In this document: piece by piece, positions 42,003 through 49,987 of the stretch
Layout: each line of letters begins with the position of its first letter
Numbering within the stretch: position 1 is the stretch's first letter
Origin: Halobacteriales archaeon QS_4_66_20
Lineage (GTDB): Archaea; Halobacteriota; Halobacteria; Halobacteriales; Haloarculaceae
Direction of reading: 5' to 3'
DNA: 64,000 nt
NCBI GenBank assembly: GCA_003021015.1
Contig: PXRK01000067.1
Location: 62,001-126,000, forward strand
The notes under the pieces: generated by a model
What the model was told of the DNA's origin: nothing
What the model saw: the letters and a program-made list of their open reading frames with translations, nothing else
Databases searched by the model: none
Made by a program: the position numbers and the translations under genes

Positions 42003-42993
42003 GTCGGTCGCCGACGGGACAGTGGCAGATCCCATCCTCGAAGTCGAGGGGCTCCGCAAGTACTTCCCGATACAGGGGGGGATCCTGAACCGGACAGTCG
42101 GGAACGTGAAAGCCGTAGACGGCGTCTCGTTCGAGATCGGGGACGGCAAGACGCTGGGCCTCGTGGGCGAGTCGGGTTGTGGAAAGTCGACGCTCGGTCG
42201 GACCGTGTTGCGCCTGCACGAGCCAACAGGCGGCCGGATCCGGTACAGAGGGACGGACATCACCGACGCCTCGAAGGCGGAGCTGAAACGGTACCGCCGG
42301 GAGATGCAGGTCATCTTCCAGGACCCGGCCTCGAGCCTCAACCCGCGGCTGTCGGTCGGGAAGATCATCAGGGAGCCGATGCACTCGCTGACAGACTGGT
42401 CCCGGGAAAAGCGCCATGCCCGTACCGTCGAACTCGTCGAGGAGGTGGGGCTCGGGACCGAACACCTCGGACGGGCACCCCACGAACTCAGCGGCGGACA
42501 GCAGCAGCGGGTCGGGATCGCCCGCGCGCTGAGTATCAACCCACGGTTCGTTGTCGCCGACGAGCCGACCAGCGCGCTCGACGTGTCGGTCCAGGCGAGC
42601 ATCCTCAACCTGCTGAACGACCTCCAGGCGGAGTACGACCTCACCTTCCTGCTGATCAGCCACGACCTGAGCGTCGTCCGCCACTCCGCGGACCGGATCG
42701 CCGTGATGTACCTCGGCAAACTCGCCGAGGTTGCACCCACCGACCGGCTGTTCGAGTCGCCCAAGCACCCGTACACGAAGGCACTGTTGTCGTCCGTTCC
42801 CCGGGCAGGACCGGAGCGCATGGAGGATCGCATCCTGCTCGAGGGGTCGGTTCCGAGCCCGGAGAACCCGCCGTCAGGCTGCCGGTTCCACCCGCGCTGC
42901 CAGGAGTACATCGGCCCGGTCTGTGAGGAGGACGAACCGGTGTTCGAGGAGGTCGCCGACGGCCACCGGTGTGCCTGCCACCACTACGAGTAG
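41986..42993 (+). CDS. Peptide ABC transporter ATPase (DppF-type), second importer
   Basis: A 335-residue ATPase with intact motifs: Walker A GESGCGKST, signature ELSGGQQQR, Walker B FVVADEPTSALD and H-loop LLISHDLSVV. The C-terminal Opp tail CRFHPRCQEYIGPVC carries the Cys cluster. It overlaps the end of the broken DppD gene by 17 nt. In this importer it would be the only fully functional ATPase unless it works as a homodimer. Confidence 0.92.
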   Translation: MKRGTESVADGTVADPILEVEGLRKYFPIQGGILNRTVGNVKAVDGVSFEIGDGKTLGLVGESGCGKSTLGRTVLRLHEPTGGRIRYRGTDITDASKAELKRYRREMQVIFQDPASSLNPRLSVGKIIREPMHSLTDWSREKRHARTVELVEEVGLGTEHLGRAPHELSGGQQQRVGIARALSINPRFVVADEPTSALDVSVQASILNLLNDLQAEYDLTFLLISHDLSVVRHSADRIAVMYLGKLAEVAPTDRLFESPKHPYTKALLSSVPRAGPERMEDRILLEGSVPSPENPPSGCRFHPRCQEYIGPVCEEDEPVFEEVADGHRCACHHYE

Positions 42994-43021
42994 ACAGGGA
43001 ACCGGCGCCGCCGAGACCGGC

Positions 43022-44710
43022 CTACAGTCCGACTTCCCGGAGGTGGAGGTGGTACTGCCCCCACCAGAGCGGGTGCTCAGTCCACTCGTCGATGCCCTGC
43101 ACCCCGTCTTCGAACGCGTAGATCCGGTTGAGCAGGTTGAGCGGGATCGCCGGCAGGTCCTGGTGGAGGATCCGCTGGGCTTCGAGCGCCGCCTCCACCC
43201 GGGCCTCGGGGTCGGGGTCGAACTGGGCCTGCCCGATGAGGTCGTCTACCTCCGAATTCTCGTAGTTACCGAAGTTCAGGCCGCCGACCTCGCTCGTCTT
43301 CTGGCTGCTGTGGTAGTAGTCCGAGAGCACCGACGACGCGAACGGGGTGAACGCGCCGCCGCTGTTAGCGAGGTGGTGCTCGTTGTTCTCGAGTTCGGCG
43401 TAGAACGTCGACGCCTCGGGCACCTGGAGGTCGGTCGCGATGCCGACCTCGCTCAGCATGGCCTGGATGGCCTCCGCCTGGTTCGACAACAGCGGGAACG
43501 GGAACGAGTAATGGTTCAGCCGGAGTTCCTCGCCGTCGCGGGCCCTCGTCTCCCCCTCCTCGTCGTTCGTCCAGCCGGCTGCGTCGAGCTCCTCGCGGGC
43601 CGCGTCGGGGCTATAGGCCGGGTGCAGCTCCTCGTTCTCCGACTCGGGAAGCGCGTTCGCCCAGAACGGCGGGACGAACCCCTTGGTCGTCTCCCCCTCG
43701 CCATCGAGCCCGACGTCGATGAGGGGACCGCGGTTGATCGCGTGAGCGATCGCCCGCCGCACCTCGATCTCGTCGGTCGGCGGCTTCGCCGTGTTGACCG
43801 GGAGGAACGTCCACGTCGACTGGGTACGCCGGACCTCTGTCCCGCTGTTGTCCTCGATCGACGCCGCCTGTCCGAGCGCGGTCTCGTAATCGGCGTGGAG
43901 GTCGCCGGCGGTCAGCTCGTTGGCACGCGTAGCGTCTTCCGGGATGATGTCGAGGACGACGCGGTCGACGTTGGACTGTGGGCGGCTCGTGAACTCCGGC
44001 CCCCACTCGTAGTCGTCATACCGCTCCAGTTCGACGTAGTCGGCGGCCGCCCACTCGACGAACTCGTACGGTCCGGTGCCGACGATGACCTCCCGCCCCC
44101 AGTCGTCGCCGGCGTCCTCGACTGCGTCGCGGGGTGCCATCCCGATCTCGAACTCCGAGAGTTCCCGCAGGAACAGCGGGTACGGCTGGTCCGTCTCGAT
44201 CGTCACCTCGTACGTTCCCGACGCCTCCATCTCCGTGACCGGGTCGAAGACCGACGCGTGCGCACCGAGGTCGACGAGCCGCTCGAAGTTCCAGACGACC
44301 TGCTCGGCGTCCAGCTCGGTCTCGTTGTGGAACGTGACGCCCTCCTCGAGCTGGAACACGAACTGCCTCGCGTCGTCGAGTATCTCGTAGTCCGAGGCGA
44401 GATGCGGGACCGGCTCGATATCACTGTTCAGGAGAAACAGGGTCTCGTGGACCGGGGCGAGCGCGACCCCCTCCGGGATCCGTCCGGATTCGTGGATGTC
44501 CAGCGTGCTCGGTTCGCTGTTGAGTCCCACCCGGAACTCCGAGTCCCCGTCCCCGTTTCCGTTTCCGTTTCCGTTTCCGTTTCCGTTCTCGTTGCCGTTA
44601 CCGTCGTCGTCATCGTCGCCGAGGCACCCGGCCAGCCCGGTGCCGACACCGACGCCCAGGGCTGCCAGTAGCTGCCGCCGCCCGATCTTCGGTGTGCTAT
44701 CATACGACAT
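43022..44710 (-). CDS. Peptide/nickel-type ABC substrate-binding lipoprotein, second importer
   Basis: A 562-residue exported lipoprotein. R11-R12 (GRRQLLAALGVG) forms the Tat motif and C29 the lipobox (LAGC). An acidic and Asn-Gly repeat linker (about residues 32-55) follows, then the normal SBP_bac_5 order: SEPSTLDIHESG, ASDYEILDDAR, GVTFHNETELDAEQVVW, VGTGPYEFVEW and a C-terminal lobe ending EHPLWWGQYHLH. It is convergent with the importer genes and has its own promoter. The ATG at 44710 was chosen because the upstream ATG at 44731 lies inside the TATA box. Confidence 0.9.
   Translation of the reverse strand: MSYDSTPKIGRRQLLAALGVGVGTGLAGCLGDDDDDGNGNENGNGNGNGNGNGDGDSEFRVGLNSEPSTLDIHESGRIPEGVALAPVHETLFLLNSDIEPVPHLASDYEILDDARQFVFQLEEGVTFHNETELDAEQVVWNFERLVDLGAHASVFDPVTEMEASGTYEVTIETDQPYPLFLRELSEFEIGMAPRDAVEDAGDDWGREVIVGTGPYEFVEWAAADYVELERYDDYEWGPEFTSRPQSNVDRVVLDIIPEDATRANELTAGDLHADYETALGQAASIEDNSGTEVRRTQSTWTFLPVNTAKPPTDEIEVRRAIAHAINRGPLIDVGLDGEGETTKGFVPPFWANALPESENEELHPAYSPDAAREELDAAGWTNDEEGETRARDGEELRLNHYSFPFPLLSNQAEAIQAMLSEVGIATDLQVPEASTFYAELENNEHHLANSGGAFTPFASSVLSDYYHSSQKTSEVGGLNFGNYENSEVDDLIGQAQFDPDPEARVEAALEAQRILHQDLPAIPLNLLNRIYAFEDGVQGIDEWTEHPLWWGQYHLHLREVGL
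44543..44602 (-). repeat. Hexanucleotide tandem repeat encoding an Asn-Gly linker
   Basis: Ten hexamers: GTCCCC twice, GTTTCC five times, then GTTCTC, GTTGCC, GTTACC on the plus strand. On the coding strand they give alternating Gly and Asn (or Asp/Glu) directly after the lipid anchor. Identical GTTTCC units make slippage likely, so linker length may vary. Confidence 0.8.
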
Positions 44711-44728
44711 TGCAAATCCGTTCGACGA

Positions 44729-44740
44729 CATATAGTAAAG
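44729..44740 (-). promoter_or_regulatory. TATA-like box for the second binding-protein gene
   Basis: The minus strand reads CTTTACTATATG, centred about 25 nt before the ATG at 44710, giving a leaderless transcript. Confidence 0.5.
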
Positions 44741-44856
44741 AGTTTTTGTCTTCAGGGGCTGGGTTCGTCGGTTTTCGACCGAGTCGAGACACGCGGCCCG
44801 GCCATCCGCTGCCGAAGAACGGCACGGTTTAGTGCGGGCCGCGGAAAACGCTGACA

Positions 44857-46131
44857 ATGACGTTCCACGAGCGCGGCTACATGGAGGGTACCCTCGGAAC
44901 GCAGGCCGTCGACTGGGAGGAGCGGATCAACACCCAGCGGCTCCGCGAGGAGCGCAAACAGAAGGCGCTCGACCGCCTGCAGGACACCGACCTGGAGGCG
45001 ATGCTGCTCGTCTCGGACCCGAACATCCGGTACGTAACCGGGCTGGCGATGACCGGCGGCAGCGGCGCCGACCACTACACCTTGCTGACCGAGAACGGCG
45101 ACGTCGTCCACTGGGACACCGCCGACCACGCGAGCAACCAGCGCAAGCACTGCCCGTGGTTGGAGGACATCCGCTACGCCTGCCCCGGCCTGGGCAACGT
45201 CCCGCGCGCCTCCGGCCGCAACTCAGCCCGGCAGTTCCTCCTCTCGACGATGGCCGAACTCGTGGCGGAGGCGATGGACGAGTACGGCGTCGGCGACGAG
45301 ACACTCGGCCTGGACATCGGCAACCAGGGCCTCGTCGCGGCGTTCGAGGACCAGGGCGTCGACGTCGATACGACCACCGCGGGCGAGGTGATGCTCGACG
45401 CCCGCAAGACCAAGACGAACGACGAGATCGAGTGCTTGCGGATGGTCGCGGCCATCTGCGAGGCCGGGTTCCAGCAGATCACGGAGACCGCCGAGCCCGG
45501 CGTGCGCGAGACCGAGGTGTGGGGCGAGGCGGTGCGGGAGCTGTGGCGCCACGGCGCGTTCGTCGGCGGCGGCTACTGCACCTCCGGCCCGAACACCTGG
45601 CCGAAACACCAGGCCAACACTACCGACCGGATGCTCCGCCCCAACGACCTGGTGTACGCCGACTTCTACAACATCGGCTACCTGGGCTACCGCTCGTGTT
45701 ACTACCGGACGTTCTCGATGGGCCAGCCTACCCAGGAGCAGGAGGACGCCTACGAGATTGCCCGGGACAACCTCTACGACGTGCTCGAACGGATCGAGCC
45801 CGGCGCGACCACCGACGAGATTGCGAAGGGGTTCCCGGACATGGAGGGTGAGCACGCCGACTACTACGGGGCCGAGAAGCCCTGGGAGATGACCACCAAC
45901 CACTGGGCGCACGGCCTGGGGCTGCAGCTGTACGAGGTGCCGCTGATCTGGCGCGGCATCTCGCCGGAGCATCCGATCGAGATCGAGGAGGGGATGACGA
46001 TGGCCGTCGAGACCCAGGAGCCCGCCGGCCGGCAGGGCGTCCGCGTCGAGGAGATGGTCGTCGTCCGCGAGAACGGCGTCGAAATTCTGAGCGAGTGGCC
46101 CGTCGAGGAGATTACGCCGATCGACTACTAG
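44857..46131 (+). CDS. M24-family (creatinase/prolidase fold) protein with altered metal site
   Basis: A 424-residue pita-bread-fold protein with an N-terminal creatinase-like domain (LLVSDPNIRYVTGLAMTGG) and a C-terminal catalytic domain. Comparing with the five canonical ligands: Asp in VYADFYNIGYLGY is present, but the second Asp of the usual SDITRTF is Cys (RSCYYRTF). The His (NHWAHGLGL), Glu (AVETQEP) and Glu (VRVEEMV) remain. Some M24 members (creatinase-type, DMSP lyase-type) are not aminopeptidases, so this could be a hydrolase or lyase for a small amino compound. It neighbours the second importer. Confidence 0.82.
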   Translation: MTFHERGYMEGTLGTQAVDWEERINTQRLREERKQKALDRLQDTDLEAMLLVSDPNIRYVTGLAMTGGSGADHYTLLTENGDVVHWDTADHASNQRKHCPWLEDIRYACPGLGNVPRASGRNSARQFLLSTMAELVAEAMDEYGVGDETLGLDIGNQGLVAAFEDQGVDVDTTTAGEVMLDARKTKTNDEIECLRMVAAICEAGFQQITETAEPGVRETEVWGEAVRELWRHGAFVGGGYCTSGPNTWPKHQANTTDRMLRPNDLVYADFYNIGYLGYRSCYYRTFSMGQPTQEQEDAYEIARDNLYDVLERIEPGATTDEIAKGFPDMEGEHADYYGAEKPWEMTTNHWAHGLGLQLYEVPLIWRGISPEHPIEIEEGMTMAVETQEPAGRQGVRVEEMVVVRENGVEILSEWPVEEITPIDY

Positions 46132-46138
46132 GCTGCGC

Positions 46139-46239
46139 TGTATTGTCAACTACTCCATCTCGACACAACTCGGGACTATCAGGGTCGATACTCGTGGATA
46201 TCGTGTCCTGACGTGTCACAGAGTCATGTCCGGGTGTAT
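46139..46239 (+). repeat. Family-B1 palindromic element with decayed left end
   Basis: Right end TCATGTCCGGGTGTAT is nearly standard; the left 16-nt end is eroded (TATTGTCAACTAC). The interior matches the 9601 and 31837 copies. It occupies most of the gap between the convergent M24 and zinc-ribbon genes. Confidence 0.75.
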
Positions 46240-46251
46240 ATCACTCCCCGG

Positions 46252-46767
46252 TCACAGCAGCCGGTACGTTCCGCGGCTCTCGCTGATCTCGCCGGCACGG
46301 ACCAGTTTGCGGAGCGCCTTTCGGGTGTACTCTGCCGGCACGTCGCGCTCGCTCGTGTACGCGACGATATCGCCTTCGGTCGGCTCGTCGAGTTCCCGCA
46401 GCGCGTCCCGGACGATCCCCTCGCGACTCGAACTGCCGCTCGACTCGCGCTCGCTGGCGTCGGCGACCGCGTCGGGGTCGATGCCGGATTCGGCGAGGTA
46501 GGTGTCGTCGTCGATGCCGGCCTCGTCCACCTGCGCGTCGAGTTCCGCGAACGAATCGAGTTCGGCGAGCGCCTCGTCCTGGCCCTGGCGGGCGGCGAGC
46601 ATCGAGGCACGCACCTCGCGGGCGTGGTCCTCGTCGTCGGTGGTAACGAACTCCCGGCGCTTCGCGTACTTGCGGGTCTTCCCGCAGCGGGGGCACTGGC
46701 TGGTTTCGGGGCGCCCCTCGACGATCCACAGCGCCTGACATTCGTCACAGCCGACGACCGCGTACAT
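46252..46767 (-). CDS. Zinc-ribbon protein with C-terminal winged-helix-like region (DUF5817-like)
   Basis: A 171-residue protein. The N-terminus MYAVVGCDECQALWIVEGRP and SQCPRCGKTRKYAKR form a four-Cys zinc ribbon (CxxC...CxxC). A helical middle (HAREVRASMLAARQGQDEAL) and a C-terminal winged-helix-like stretch (GDIVAYTSERDVPAEYTRKA) follow. It is a conserved haloarchaeal family (DUF5817 as I recall) of unknown role, possibly nucleic-acid binding. The ATG at 46767 starts at the ribbon; the longer frame upstream is not conserved. Confidence 0.72.
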   Translation of the reverse strand: MYAVVGCDECQALWIVEGRPETSQCPRCGKTRKYAKRREFVTTDDEDHAREVRASMLAARQGQDEALAELDSFAELDAQVDEAGIDDDTYLAESGIDPDAVADASERESSGSSSREGIVRDALRELDEPTEGDIVAYTSERDVPAEYTRKALRKLVRAGEISESRGTYRLL

Positions 46768-46835
46768 AGCTGGGTGTTCGATGCGAGCGCAATGAACGTG
46801 TTGCCTCCGCGGCACCGTCGGGGTGCCGTCGGGTG

Positions 46836-46938
46836 ATAGTGTGACTGTTTTCGGCGCCACATCGCACTAACGGCGGTTTCACGGCCTGAAACTGGGGTCT
46901 GACGAATGCCCGGCCTAAAGAGTCACAACAATCACTAT
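46836..46938 (+). repeat. Family-A palindromic element, 103 bp, left end shortened
   Basis: The right end TCACAACAATCACTAT is perfect. The left side begins ATAGTG but lacks about 8 bp of the normal end. The interior is family A. It ends 39 nt before the probable start of the next gene, so it covers that gene's promoter region. Confidence 0.8.
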
Positions 46939-46977
46939 GAAACGCTTTTGTTGTTCCGTTCCATTGTTTCGCCAATC

Positions 46978-48210
46978 GTGTCGGCTGGCCCTTCGCTCCG
47001 GACCGCCCTGGCGCTGCTGCTCGTCGCGCTGCTCGTCGTCAGCGGGGGCTGGATCGCGAGCACTCAGTCCGCCGACGCCAACCAGGCGGCCGACGCCGAA
47101 GCCGAGTACGTCGAACTCGAGGACGGGACCCAAATCTGGCCGTACCACAGCCAGACGATCTCTCACTCCACGCGGACGCTGCCGATCAACGTGGTCGTTT
47201 ACGGCGACGCGGAGATCGTCGAACAGATCCTCGCACAGGGCGCCGGGGAGTGGGAGGAAGTCCCCGAACAACAGCAGGACGTCAGCCCGGACGAGGAGTC
47301 AGCCACCATCGAGGGCCCGCGGGTCGACTGGGATCCGGCGGAGGGCGCCGTCCGCTACCTGGCGCTCAGAACCCCGGGCGAGGGGATCCACTACTGGAAG
47401 CCGGCGGACTACCACCTCCACGACGGCGAGTACTTCGGGTCGCGCCACCACGTCCGGGCGTACGTCGACCCGACCGATAGGACGTGGACGGCGATCCAGG
47501 CCCACCGCGAACACTGGGACTGGTTCCGGCTGCGCCACACCGTCCACAGCGTCGAGGAGGCACAGAGTCACGTCGACCAGCGGTTCCAGGGCCGGGAGTA
47601 CGCGGAGCTCCGCCGGGAACGGTTCGGGAACAGCAAGGGGTCGGACGCCGACGGGTGGGTCAGCGTCGTCGAACTCGAACAGTGGCTGCTCGCCGGCGGA
47701 ACGATGCTCGTTGGTTTCGCGACGACCCAGCGCCGGATCGCGACCGCCCTCGACCGGTGGGACGACACCGGCAGGGCAGCGCTTTTGGCTGGCGCCGTCG
47801 CCGTACCGTACCTGTTCGTCCGCTTCGGGTCGATCGCCGCCCACGGGGCGCTGCCGGGGATCGACCCCTGGCTGCTGGTCGCCGCCTTCCTGCCGGTGCT
47901 CGTCGTCGGCGAGCCGGTGCTGACGTACCTCGCGGCCCGCAGGCTGGACGCCACCCCCGCGTTCGCCGTCGCCGCGCTCGCCTTTCTCGTCACGCTGCTG
48001 TTCGATTACACCGTCCTCGGCGTGCGGTCGCTGCCGCTGGACACGGTCGTCCACCACGTCGCCGTCGTCGCCGCGATCGGGTTCATCGCCGCTGGCGCCT
48101 CCCGGAGCGCGCGGGACCCCGACGCCGACCTGGGTCACGTGCGGACCGGCGTCCTTCTGTGGATCGTCGTCGGCGTCCTTCCGCTGCTGCGGTTCGTCTA
48201 CCCGATCTGA
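46978..48210 (+). CDS. Membrane protein with signal helix, extracellular domain and C-terminal helices
   Basis: About 410 residues from a GTG at 46978 (SAGPSLRTALALLLVALLVVS, first helix). Residues about 30-240 are a soluble outer domain with TRTLPINVVVYGDAEIVEQIL and HHVRAYVDPTDRTW; the rest has five or six helices (from LLAGGTMLVGFATT on). I do not recognise a named family. An in-frame ATG at 46906 sits within the family-A element, so it would add element-derived residues; the GTG was preferred as the first codon outside the element with a sensible helix start. Its TGA overlaps another element. Confidence 0.65.
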   Translation: MSAGPSLRTALALLLVALLVVSGGWIASTQSADANQAADAEAEYVELEDGTQIWPYHSQTISHSTRTLPINVVVYGDAEIVEQILAQGAGEWEEVPEQQQDVSPDEESATIEGPRVDWDPAEGAVRYLALRTPGEGIHYWKPADYHLHDGEYFGSRHHVRAYVDPTDRTWTAIQAHREHWDWFRLRHTVHSVEEAQSHVDQRFQGREYAELRRERFGNSKGSDADGWVSVVELEQWLLAGGTMLVGFATTQRRIATALDRWDDTGRAALLAGAVAVPYLFVRFGSIAAHGALPGIDPWLLVAAFLPVLVVGEPVLTYLAARRLDATPAFAVAALAFLVTLLFDYTVLGVRSLPLDTVVHHVAVVAAIGFIAAGASRSARDPDADLGHVRTGVLLWIVVGVLPLLRFVYPI

Positions 48211-48261
48211 TACTGCCGGACGTGATTCCGTTACTACCCGGATAGTCACGTCCGGCAGTAT
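48210..48261 (+). repeat. Minimal family-B4 palindrome, 52 bp, starting on a stop codon
   Basis: Perfect 16-bp ends ATACTGCCGGACGTGA / TCACGTCCGGCAGTAT separated by only 20 nt. Its first base is the last base of the upstream TGA. It looks like a deleted form of the outer element at 57702 and would form a strong hairpin at the mRNA 3' end. Confidence 0.85.
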
Positions 48262-48331
48262 GAGGGCCCCGCGACTGCGGGACAGCCCTGGGCTGTCGGC
48301 CCGGCGCTGTTGCCTCCGGTCGCTGTCGGTG

Positions 48332-48646
48332 CTACGGTTCCTGACGCTTGTACGGCCGCCGCCAGGACGGCGTCACCCGCGTGTACACGACGACCCCGAC
48401 GAACACGACGACATACAGGAGCCACCAGGGGAGGGCGAACCACTGGAAGACGAGCGTCGTCACGAGCAGCCACGTCGCCAGGATCGCCGCGTCGGTGACG
48501 ATCCGGGACCAGTTGTGATGGAGGTACGCCAGCAGCCGCTCCCGTCGGGACTCGACGGCCGGTGGGTCCGACTCCGCCTCGACTGTCCTGACGTCCGGCG
48601 CACGCGCATCGGCCCCGGAGTCGTCCGGATCGCTGGACTCGCTCAT
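48332..48646 (-). CDS. Small two-helix membrane protein
   Basis: A 104-residue protein with a charged, acidic N-terminus (1-40), helices at about 48-70 (IVTDAAILATWLLVTTLVF) and 72-90 (LPWWLLYVVVFVGVVVYT), and a basic C-terminus (RRPYKRQEP). The topology predicts both ends in the cytoplasm. No family recognised; divergent from the GIDE-like gene. Confidence 0.6.
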   Translation of the reverse strand: MSESSDPDDSGADARAPDVRTVEAESDPPAVESRRERLLAYLHHNWSRIVTDAAILATWLLVTTLVFQWFALPWWLLYVVVFVGVVVYTRVTPSWRRPYKRQEP

Positions 48647-48720
48647 TGCGTGTCTGCCTGTCGGATCTGAAGACCGGCGCAGCCTTATCGGCTCCGGACC
48701 GCCGGTTCCCGGCGCCAGAA

Positions 48721-48729
48721 TTTTATACC
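48721..48729 (+). promoter_or_regulatory. TATA-like box for the GIDE-like gene
   Basis: TTTTATACC, centred about 26 nt before the ATG at 48751, fits a leaderless haloarchaeal promoter. Confidence 0.5.
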
Positions 48730-48750
48730 AGTTTCCGTCTCCACGTGTGT

Positions 48751-49848
48751 ATGGTGCTGGAACAGGTTGGCACGGGTGGGGACCTCCTCGCGTCGAGCGT
48801 CGTTCTCCTGCTGTTTCTGCTGGTCCCGCTCGTCGTCGGGCTGGGGATGGTCCACGAGGGGGTCAAACAGTTCCGGATCAGACAGCGCGTCCGCGATACG
48901 CCGACCGAGACGGCGGATGCAGTCGCCGTCGGGCGAACGGAGGTCTCGGGCGTCGCCCGCCCCGCAGAGCAGACCTGTCGGGCGCCGTTCACGGACGAGG
49001 AGTGTCTCTACGTGCAGTTACTGTCGGACGTGAGTACGTGGAGATTTCCACCCCGGAACCGTGCTGAAACGTGTGAATCAACCGGTTTGCGTGTCTTGCC
49101 ATTCCACAGAGTCACGTCCGACAGTAAGTGGAAGATCTCCGAGCGATCCGCTGACGCTGACGGGGGGTGGGAGCTGCTGGATCTCGGGGTGTCCGTCTCG
49201 CCGTTCTACGTCGAGGACGAGACCGGCCGGGTGCTGGTCGACCCGACGCGCGGGGCCGTGAGCAACCCCGTCGTCATGGACGAGAGCTACGGGGTCGAGG
49301 TGCGGCCGGAGCACGCGACCACGACCGTCGTCGAGGCCGGCCAGGAGCCGCCCGAACGGATCGCCGCCTTCCTCCGCGACGGTCGGGAGGTGGCCGTCGA
49401 GCCCGTCGACACCATCGACCTCGTGGAGAACGCGGATCTGACTGGCCGCGGCGACTCGGCCGACCCGGCGACGGCGACCGACCCGATTGCGGCGGCCGAG
49501 TCTGGAACAGGAGATTTGGCGGCGTCTGCGGGTGGGTTCGATCGGTTCCTGGCCGACGAGGTGCCGGTCACGGCCCACCGCGATCGGAAGTACGAACAGC
49601 AGGTGGTGCCCGTCGGCTCGTCGGTGTACGTGTTCGGCAACGCGACGCCGCGTTCGGACGCGTCGGGGACCGGCGGGGAGCGACTCGCGATCGGTCCGGA
49701 CCCGTCGACGGATCTGTTTCTCGTCTCCACCGCTGGCGAGGCGGAGCTGTTGCCCCAGTTCGAGCGGTCGACGCGGAGGCTCATCGCTCTCGGCCTCCTG
49801 CTCAGTGCTCCCGCAGTCGGCGTGATCGCGTCCATCCTGGTCGCGTGA
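48751..49848 (+). CDS. GIDE-like membrane protein carrying a translated repeat insertion
   Basis: A 365-residue protein with membrane helices near both ends (about 11-32 and 342-363). The middle resembles the archaeal counterpart of the GIDE domain (PF12483): CRAPFTDEECLYVQL, then SPFYVEDETGRVLVDPTRG and YEQQVVPVGSSVYVFG. Between residues 90 and 126 the frame runs straight through a family-B3 palindromic element (SDVSTWRFPPRNRAE...), where relatives have a short segment like VEEYRSSGKNS before KWK. The protein is therefore altered in the loop joining two strands. Function of archaeal GIDE-like proteins is unknown. Confidence 0.75.
   Translation: MVLEQVGTGGDLLASSVVLLLFLLVPLVVGLGMVHEGVKQFRIRQRVRDTPTETADAVAVGRTEVSGVARPAEQTCRAPFTDEECLYVQLLSDVSTWRFPPRNRAETCESTGLRVLPFHRVTSDSKWKISERSADADGGWELLDLGVSVSPFYVEDETGRVLVDPTRGAVSNPVVMDESYGVEVRPEHATTTVVEAGQEPPERIAAFLRDGREVAVEPVDTIDLVENADLTGRGDSADPATATDPIAAAESGTGDLAASAGGFDRFLADEVPVTAHRDRKYEQQVVPVGSSVYVFGNATPRSDASGTGGERLAIGPDPSTDLFLVSTAGEAELLPQFERSTRRLIALGLLLSAPAVGVIASILVA
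49018..49127 (+). repeat. Family-B3 palindromic element, 110 bp, inside a coding sequence
   Basis: Perfect 16-bp ends TTACTGTCGGACGTGA / TCACGTCCGACAGTAA. The interior (GTACGTGGAGATTTCCACCC ... CCGGTTTGCGTGTCTTGCCA) matches the intergenic copy at 61421 closely. The reading frame of the GIDE-like gene stays open throughout. Confidence 0.88.
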
Positions 49849-49987
49849 GCGACTGCCGGGTCGTGCTGGCCGCGCGAGCATCCGTCCAGCCACGCTGGCC
49901 GCGTGAGCGACCTCCGAGGCTAGGACCGAGCGAGCCAGCATACCCAACCAGCAGCCTCATACCACTCGGCTGAATACGGCCGGGCAG

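Noticed and set aside
49849-49987. Imperfect GCTGGCCGCGTGAGC-like repeats before the phosphate permease
   Set aside because: Only two or three imperfect units, no palindromic ends and no relation to the element families; probably local duplication.
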